A DNA stretch of 14,245 nucleotides from DAOPKN01 sp035391225 (lineage in GTDB: Bacteria; Thermotogota; Thermotogae; MWEM01), in NCBI GenBank assembly GCA_035391225.1, contig DAOPKN010000048.1, positions 1 through 14,245 of the forward strand, written 5' to 3'. The translations under genes and the position numbers were made by a program. The first letter of the stretch is position 1. Each line of letters starts with the position of its first letter. The notes under the pieces were generated by a model. It was given only the letters and a program-made list of their open reading frames with translations. It searched no databases and was not told the DNA's origin. Below, in pieces: positions 6,217 to 11,059 of this stretch.

Positions 6217-7488
6217 TTAGGTTTCCAGGAGTTTTCGGAGCATCTGGAAGCTGGCGACGGTGGCGTGCTTGCGTACCGTGGCACGGTCGCCGGAGAATTG
6301 GAAGCGTTCGCAAACTTCCCCTTTCGGGGAGCAAATCGCCACCAGGATTGTTCCCACGGGGTGGTCTTTTTCGCCGCCGGAAGGGCCTGCAATCCCGTTG
6401 GTTGCCAAGCAAACCTCGCTTTTCGTGAGCTTTTGGAGGTTTCGCGCCATGGCCAGCGTGACTTGCTGGGAGTAGAGCCCGTGGGATTTTACAAGCTCCT
6501 CGGGGACTTGTAGCAGCGCTTGCTTCATCGGAAGCTGGTAGGGAACCACCGCTCCCCGAAACACCCGGGAGACTCCTGGAAGCGAAACCAGCCGGTCGAC
6601 GATCATGCCCCCGGTGCAGGATTCTGCCACTGACAGTGTCCATCCCTTTTGTACCAGCCCGTGCACCACCAGGGTTTCGAGTTCCAACCCGCTTTCCACG
6701 GTCGCTTCGGAGAGAACACCCACCAGGTAGGAGGAGAAGCGTTCCCGGATCACCGTTTCGATGGAGTGGAAGGCCAGGGTTTCGTCTTCCCCGCGCGAAA
6801 GCAAAATGCCCAACCGTAGCCGTACCATGCCCCCGGAAACGTAGGTGGCAATGGACACGTCTTTTTGCGATTGAATGAGATCGTCCAGCTCGGTGGCGAG
6901 GGTGCTTTCCCCGATACCCGTGAAAAAGAAGTTGCGGGTGGCGAGGCGAAAGGGAGAGCGGGATTCTAAGAAGGGGAAAACAGAGTCTTCGAACATGGGT
7001 TTGAGCTCGTAGGGGGGACCGGGAAGCAAGATGACCATGCGGGATGGCTTGCCATTTTCCCCCGGCATTTCCACGGCGCATCCAGGTGCGGTTCCATTGC
7101 GGTTGGGGAAAATCGTCGAACCCCGGGGGAAGAAGCATTGCTTGCGGTTGGAAGGCGAGGGGGTGCGTTGGCGTTGCGCGAAGAACTGCTGCAACCAGCG
7201 TTCGCTTTCCACGTGGAGTTCCAGTGGCAGCTCGAAGTATTCCGCGACCACTTCCTTGGTGAGGTCGTCGCGCGTGGGTCCCAGCCCGCCGGTACAGATC
7301 ACCAGGTCCATGCTCTGGAACAACCAGTCAAGTGTTTGTTTCAAACGTCCGGGGTTGTCGCCCACCGTGAGGTGGAAGAACACGTTGATGCCCACTTGTT
7401 GCAACTTGCGCGAAAGGTAGGTGGCGTTGGTGTTCACCACTTCTCCCAGCAACAGTTCCGTTCCCACGTTTAATATGGCTGCGTTCAT
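6217..7488 (-). CDS. cinA: CinA: nicotinamide-nucleotide amidohydrolase / competence-damage protein
   Basis: 423 residues, the usual length for two-domain CinA. The N-terminal MoaB/MogA-like domain (about 1-170) has GTELLLG at 9-15 and TGGLGPTRDD at 66-75, followed by LPGPPYE. The C-terminal domain (about 265-423) is the PncC-type deamidase that converts NMN to nicotinate mononucleotide in NAD salvage. It has AESCTGG at 288-294, with S290 the probable catalytic serine, and GIAGPSGG. ATG at 7486-7488 has only a weak GAGGCGA ribosome binding site. A TTGCCA/TAAAAT promoter lies about 31 bp upstream. No recA or other competence gene adjoins it, so it is probably a single-gene unit ending near repeat copy D. 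Confidence 0.96.
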   Translation of the reverse strand: MNAAILNVGTELLLGEVVNTNATYLSRKLQQVGINVFFHLTVGDNPGRLKQTLDWLFQSMDLVICTGGLGPTRDDLTKEVVAEYFELPLELHVESERWLQQFFAQRQRTPSPSNRKQCFFPRGSTIFPNRNGTAPGCAVEMPGENGKPSRMVILLPGPPYELKPMFEDSVFPFLESRSPFRLATRNFFFTGIGESTLATELDDLIQSQKDVSIATYVSGGMVRLRLGILLSRGEDETLAFHSIETVIRERFSSYLVGVLSEATVESGLELETLVVHGLVQKGWTLSVAESCTGGMIVDRLVSLPGVSRVFRGAVVPYQLPMKQALLQVPEELVKSHGLYSQQVTLAMARNLQKLTKSEVCLATNGIAGPSGGEKDHPVGTILVAICSPKGEVCERFQFSGDRATVRKHATVASFQMLRKLLET

Positions 7489-7518
7489 GGTTCGCCTCGC
7501 TTTTCTTCAAATTTCTTC

Positions 7519-7548
7519 ATTTTACCACGCATACGTAGCCCTTGGCAA
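7519..7548 (-). promoter_or_regulatory. Putative cinA promoter
   Basis: On the minus strand TTGCCA (7548-7543) and TAAAAT (7524-7519) are separated by 18 bp. The -10 box is 30 bp upstream of the cinA ATG. The site lies between repeat copy E and the gene. Confidence 0.6.
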
Positions 7549-7854
7549 AAGGGAGCGGTTCTGCGCCAAACGATCTTTGCCTTTTGGGACCGCCGCAGCC
7601 CACTGCGGCTCTTTTTCACAAGAGTCAAACGAGCCGCACTGGGGTGCGGCGGTCCCAAGAAAGATTTCCTCCAGCTCCTGTTGAATCGGCAGGCTGGTGA
7701 TTTTCACCATGTGGTCACCCGTGACCAAGGGTCGGGAAAACAAGCAAACTGGTAGATAAAGCAGCAGGGAAAGTGCCAGGGCAAGGGAAATCCTTTTCCT
7801 TTTCTTCTCCTTTCGCTGGTTGCTGCACTGGACTGCTGTGCACGCTGGGGTTTC
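7522..7854 (-). other. Hydrophobic open frame reachable by +1 shift from the LRR gene
   Basis: This frame is open from inside the LRR gene to a stop at 7522 but contains no ATG, GTG or TTG before its hydrophobic stretch. Read from 7854 it gives ETPACTAVQCSNQ, then the basic patch RKEKKRKR, then the hydrophobic segment ISLALALSLLLYLPVCLF, then about 60 residues. The last part of that is encoded by repeat copy E and the cinA promoter region. It joins the LRR frame if one nucleotide is skipped at CCC TGA (7858-7853). It could be a recoded membrane anchor, the broken end of a longer LRR gene, or chance. An AAAGGAG lies too far from any plausible start codon (an ATT at 7791) to support independent translation. 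Confidence 0.3.
7582..7660. repeat. Repeat copy E (complete paired palindrome)
   Basis: The left unit is TTTTGGGACC then GCCGCAG-CCCA-CTGCGGC, and the right unit is GCCGCAC-TGGG-GTGCGGC then GGTCCCAAGA. The linker is TCACAAGAGTCAAACG, a slight variant of that in B and C. It lies between the LRR gene and cinA, both on the minus strand, upstream of the cinA promoter. Confidence 0.92.
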
Positions 7855-8356
7855 AGGGAAGTTTTTGCGGGAGGGAATGCAGCTGCACCCCGCGTTGGAG
7901 CAGGGCTTGGATATCTTTGCATTCCGGAGAGCCTTCGGACAGGTCCAGGAAGTTTTCGCGCAGGTCCACCCTTGCCCCACTGCAGAGGCTGGGAACCTTG
8001 AGCAGCGGGGAGATGTCCGAGATGTGGTTGTCGGAGGCGTTCAAGTGGCGTAACCGAAGAAGGTTTTCCAGAGCATCGATGTCGGTGACAAGGTTGGCGG
8101 AAAAATCCAGCGATTCGAGCAGGACGAGGCTTTTCAAGGGGGAAAGGTCGGTGATGGGGTTTTGCGACATGTCCAGCTTCAGCAGCCCGGGAAGCTGTTG
8201 GATGCCGGCGATGGTCTCCACACCCTTGTCGTGCAGGTCCAAGTCCTGGATTTTTTCCACGTGCTGGGTGAGAATGGGCCCGGAAGGCGTTCCCGTGAAG
8301 CCAGGCGCATTTCGTATCGCTTGTTCCAGGCAGTAGTCTTCGAAATGTAGGGGCAT
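7853..8356 (-). CDS. Small leucine-rich-repeat protein
   Basis: 167 residues of unknown function. An N-terminal cap (MPLHFEDYCLEQAIRNAPGF, then PSGPI) resembles the cap of internalin-type LRR proteins. About four or five 20-22-residue repeats follow, with the pattern LxxLxLxxNxIxDLSPL: LLKLDMSQNPITDLSPL, LESLDFSANLVTDIDAL, LRHLNASDNHISDISPL and RVDLRENFLDL. The repeats probably mediate protein binding. ATG at 8354-8356 has GAGGTG 7 nt upstream. The in-frame ATG at 8413 overlaps the putative -10 box and that at 8392 has no ribosome binding site. Unlike typical internalins it has no signal peptide from any of these starts, so it appears cytoplasmic. It ends with CTT CCC TGA, a context prone to +1 frameshifting that would add a basic patch and membrane segment. 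Confidence 0.7.
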   Translation of the reverse strand: MPLHFEDYCLEQAIRNAPGFTGTPSGPILTQHVEKIQDLDLHDKGVETIAGIQQLPGLLKLDMSQNPITDLSPLKSLVLLESLDFSANLVTDIDALENLLRLRHLNASDNHISDISPLLKVPSLCSGARVDLRENFLDLSEGSPECKDIQALLQRGVQLHSLPQKLP

Positions 8357-8411
8357 GGCATTCACCTCGAAAGAAGTTTTGGCATGGACCATGAACAGCG
8401 TATCCGGCTCC

Positions 8412-8420
8412 ATTGTACCA
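8412..8420 (-). promoter_or_regulatory. Extended -10 promoter of the LRR gene
   Basis: On the minus strand TGGTACAAT (8420-8412) fits the extended -10 pattern TGnTANAAT, giving a start near 8405 and a leader of about 49 nt. There is no recognisable -35; the upstream DNA is repeat copy F. Confidence 0.5.
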
Positions 8421-8421
8421 C

Positions 8422-8450
8422 AAGAAGGCGCACTGGGGTGCGGTGTTCCC
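8422..8450 (+). repeat. Repeat copy F (degenerate single unit)
   Basis: GGCGCACTGGGGTGCGGT followed by GTTCCCTGG is a single unit with mismatches in stem and tail. No left partner or linker is recognisable. It lies between the divergent LRR and kinase promoters. Confidence 0.75.
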
Positions 8451-8513
8451 TGGAGAGCTTTGCAAGAGCTCGGAAAGGACGGCCCGGGAAACCACGTGTG
8501 GGATGCTTCGATG

Positions 8514-8522
8514 TGATACAAT
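8514..8522 (+). promoter_or_regulatory. Extended -10 promoter of the histidine kinase
   Basis: TGATACAAT (TG at 8514-8515, TACAAT at 8517-8522) fits an extended -10 element. No convincing -35 is seen at 17 bp. The predicted start is at about 8529, leaving a leader of about 54 nt. Confidence 0.55.
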
Positions 8523-8529
8523 TAGAAGA

Positions 8530-8547
8530 GGGAAGCACTTGCTTCCC
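8530..8547 (+). promoter_or_regulatory. Perfect stem-loop at the predicted 5' end of the kinase mRNA
   Basis: GGGAAGC-ACTT-GCTTCCC forms a perfect 7-bp stem with a tetraloop and begins within a base or two of the predicted transcription start. It could be an mRNA-stabilising 5' hairpin or, as DNA, a dyad operator. No U-run follows, so it is not a terminator. Confidence 0.6.
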
Positions 8548-8582
8548 ACAGGGGCGACATATTTGCGAAAGGTGGTGGTCTG

Positions 8583-10919
8583 GTGGTGGGTGACCCACGC
8601 GGACGCGACGATTCGCTTTTTTCGCGGGAAGATAGCTTCTTGGAAATCCAGCAGCTTGCCAAGATCGGAAGATGGGATTTTTTCCACCCGGAAAACCGCT
8701 TGCATTGGAGCGAAACTATTTTCGAAATTTTCGGATTGGATCCAAGGGAGTTTCAACCTTCCTACGAAGCGTTCCTTGCAGCCATTTTTCCTGCAGACCG
8801 GGAAAAGGTGCACCTTGCTTGGGAAAAATCCTTGAAAGAACGAACCCCTTACGAGATCCAGCATCGCGTCCAAGTGCCCGATGGTGGCCTGAAGTGGGTG
8901 GTGGAAATCTGTCGCACGGAGTTTTCGTTCGAGGGAGCTCCCGTCCACTCGGTGGGCTTCGTGCAGGATATCACCCGCCAGAAGGAAGCCGAGAGGGAAC
9001 TGTACATCAAGCAGTGGGCGATTGCTTCCTCGAACAATGCCGTGGCGTTGGCAGACCTGACCCAGCACCTCACGTACGTGAACCCCATCTTCCTGCAATG
9101 GTGGGGATACACCGACGAGAAGCAAGTGTTGGGAAGGTCTACCGCGGAATTCTGGGAAGCGAAGGAAAGCGCCGAAGAGGTGATTCGCCTCGTGCAGCAG
9201 CAGGGAAGCTGGCGCGGGGAACTGCGTGCGAAGCGAAACGACGGAACGTTGTTCGACCTGGAAGTCGCAACCAGTGTTGTTCGCGACGAAGGGGGGGACC
9301 CGCTGTGCGTGTTCGGGAGCTTCGTGGATATCACGCAGAGGAAGAACTCGGAACTTTCGCTGAAAGAATCCAACGAAAGGCTGCGCATTGCACTGGACAG
9401 TATGGATGCCGTGGTGTACATCGCGGATATGCAGACCTACGAACTTCTTTTCGTGAACGAGGCCATCAAGAAGCGATGGGGAAGGAACCTGGTCGGGGAG
9501 AAGTGCTGGAAGGTGATTCAACAAGGCATGGAAGGGCCGTGCCCCTTTTGCACCAATTCCAAGTTGGTTACTCCGGATGGAAAAGCCACGGGGGTGTACC
9601 AGTGGGAATTCCAGAACCTGGCGAACGGAAGGTGGTACGAGTGCCGCGACCGTGCGATTCCCTGGGTGGACGGGCGGTTGGTGCGGTTGGAAATCGCCAC
9701 CGACATCCACGAACGCAAGCTCATGGAACAAGAGCTGCGCAAGGCCAAGGAAGCTGCCGAGGCTGCAACCGCTGCCAAGTCCCGGTTTCTATCCACCATG
9801 TCACACGAGCTCCGTACCCCGCTGAACAGTATCATTGGCTTTTGCGAGCAACTTTCCCGAACTTCCCTGGATGAACAGCAGAAACACGACCTGGAATACA
9901 TTTCTTTCGCTTCGAAATTCCTGGAGAACGTCGTGGGAGACATCTTGGATTTTTCCAAGATCGAGGCGGGAAAGATGCGCCTGCACAAGGTGCCAACCGC
10001 ACTCCGTCCTCTATGCGAGCGGGTGGTGCAAGTGATGCAATGCGCGGCGGAACAAAAGGGAAATTCGCTGCGGCTGGAATACGACCCGGACATCCCCCGG
10101 CTTCTGGAACTGGACGAGATGCGCGTGGAGCAGGTTTTGCTCAACCTGGTGGGGAACGCGGTGAAGTTTACCCAGCAGGGGTGGATATCTCTCCGGGTTT
10201 CGCTCATGCGAAAAGATCGTGCCAGAAAACAAGCAACGTTGACCTTCGAGGTGGTCGATGAAGGAATTGGGATTTCCGAGGAACAGGCAAAAACAATCTT
10301 CGACTCGTTCGAGCAGGGCGACAGCTCGACGACCCGGAAGTATGGTGGAACGGGACTGGGATTGGCCATCGTGAGCGGATTGTTGAACCTGATGGATTCC
10401 TCGCTTTCGCTGGAGAGCACCCCGGGAAAGGGTAGCCGGTTCTGGTTCACACTGTCGGTGCCATGGAGCGGGAAATCCCTTCGAGACAAGGGTGATGATG
10501 GTTTTGAAGATCTCAAGGGATTCCTGGTTCCCGGGGATTCCGCTTGCATTCTTCTCGCCGAAGACGATACGTTCAGCCGGATTTTGGCCAAGAAGATTCT
10601 CGGAAATCTTGTCCCTGGTGTGCAAATCTTGGAGGCTGGGAACGGGGAAGAGGCCTTGGAACTCTTTCGGAACAATTCCGTTAACCTGGTTTTCATGGAC
10701 ATTTCCATGCCTTTCATGGATGGCCTGCAAGCTACGGGGGAAATTCGCATGCGGGAAAAGGCCAGCGAAAAAAGAGTTCCCATCATTGCCTGGACTGCCT
10801 ACGCGGACCAGCAAACCCGGGAACGCTGCCTGGAAGCCGGAATGGATGATTTCCTGGTCAAGCCCCAGACCATGGAAGGGGTGGCGCGGGTTCTACGGGA
10901 GTGGTTGGTGAGGAAGTAA
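8583..10919 (+). CDS. Hybrid sensor histidine kinase with three PAS domains and C-terminal receiver
   Basis: 778 residues with no membrane segments, so a cytoplasmic sensor. PAS/PAC domain 1 is at about 20-140 (ends VGFVQDITRQKEAE), PAS 2 at about 142-262 (ends GSFVDITQRKNSE) and PAS 3 at about 268-388 (ends EIATDIHERKLMEQ). A short helical linker precedes the HisKA domain with phospho-acceptor H408 in FLSTMSHELRTPLN. HATPase_c follows: N box with N525 (NLVGNAVKFT), DEGIG and GGTGLGLAIV. The receiver domain (about 655-778) has the acidic pair EDD, phospho-acceptor D706 (VFMDISMPFMDG) and K760 (LVKP). PAS 3 has cysteines C308, C320, C323 and C354. GTG at 8583 (or 8586) follows AAAGGTGG; an in-frame stop at 8523 bars longer starts. 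No output regulator is adjacent. Confidence 0.93.
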   Translation: MVGDPRGRDDSLFSREDSFLEIQQLAKIGRWDFFHPENRLHWSETIFEIFGLDPREFQPSYEAFLAAIFPADREKVHLAWEKSLKERTPYEIQHRVQVPDGGLKWVVEICRTEFSFEGAPVHSVGFVQDITRQKEAERELYIKQWAIASSNNAVALADLTQHLTYVNPIFLQWWGYTDEKQVLGRSTAEFWEAKESAEEVIRLVQQQGSWRGELRAKRNDGTLFDLEVATSVVRDEGGDPLCVFGSFVDITQRKNSELSLKESNERLRIALDSMDAVVYIADMQTYELLFVNEAIKKRWGRNLVGEKCWKVIQQGMEGPCPFCTNSKLVTPDGKATGVYQWEFQNLANGRWYECRDRAIPWVDGRLVRLEIATDIHERKLMEQELRKAKEAAEAATAAKSRFLSTMSHELRTPLNSIIGFCEQLSRTSLDEQQKHDLEYISFASKFLENVVGDILDFSKIEAGKMRLHKVPTALRPLCERVVQVMQCAAEQKGNSLRLEYDPDIPRLLELDEMRVEQVLLNLVGNAVKFTQQGWISLRVSLMRKDRARKQATLTFEVVDEGIGISEEQAKTIFDSFEQGDSSTTRKYGGTGLGLAIVSGLLNLMDSSLSLESTPGKGSRFWFTLSVPWSGKSLRDKGDDGFEDLKGFLVPGDSACILLAEDDTFSRILAKKILGNLVPGVQILEAGNGEEALELFRNNSVNLVFMDISMPFMDGLQATGEIRMREKASEKRVPIIAWTAYADQQTRERCLEAGMDDFLVKPQTMEGVARVLREWLVRK

Positions 10920-10927
10920 CATTGTCC

Positions 10928-11006
10928 TTTGGGACCGCCGCACCCCAGTGGGGCTGTTAATCGGTACGCAAGGCAAAAAGAGCCGCAGTGGGCTGCGGCG
11001 GTCCCA
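10928..11006. repeat. Repeat copy G (complete, reverse orientation)
   Basis: The left unit is TTTGGGACC then GCCGCAC-CCCA-GTGGGGC (one mismatch). The right unit is GCCGCAG-TGGG-CTGCGGC then GGTCCCAGA. The G/C subtype is on the right here and on the left in B, C and E, so this copy is inverted; its linker differs apart from AAAAAGAGCC. It lies between the kinase stop and the shared terminator. Confidence 0.88.
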
Positions 11007-11011
11007 GAAAG

Positions 11012-11044
11012 AAAAAACCTGGCCGCAAAAGGGCCAGGTTTTTT
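11012..11044. terminator. Bidirectional intrinsic terminator
   Basis: AAAAAACCTGGCC (11012-11024) pairs perfectly with GGCCAGGTTTTTT (11032-11044) around a 7-nt loop. The flanking A and T runs let it act on both the kinase (+) and the convergent exported-protein gene (-), whose stop is 16 bp away. Confidence 0.92.
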
Positions 11045-11059
11045 GTTGGGGTTTTGGGG

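Noticed and set aside
5806..6428. Open frames in both directions across the cinA-malQ spacer
   Set aside because: Their translations are just the repeat units read in different frames (recurring GTAAPQCG- and PQWAAAVP-like strings). They stop at random outside the repeats.
7712..7727. TGGTCAC-CC-GTGACCA dyad as a TetR operator
   Set aside because: Its half-sites are in the opposite order and at different spacing from the operators at 87-118, and it lies inside an open frame away from any clear promoter.
8357..8413. Longer LRR protein starting at the ATG at 8413 or 8392
   Set aside because: The first ATG overlaps the putative -10 box and the second lacks a ribosome binding site, while 8356 has GAGGTG at proper spacing.
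7704..9731. 675-aa open frame on the minus strand opposite the kinase and overlapping the LRR gene
   Set aside because: Most of it mirrors conserved PAS coding sequence and the rest is out of frame with the LRR repeats. No start signal or domain was seen.
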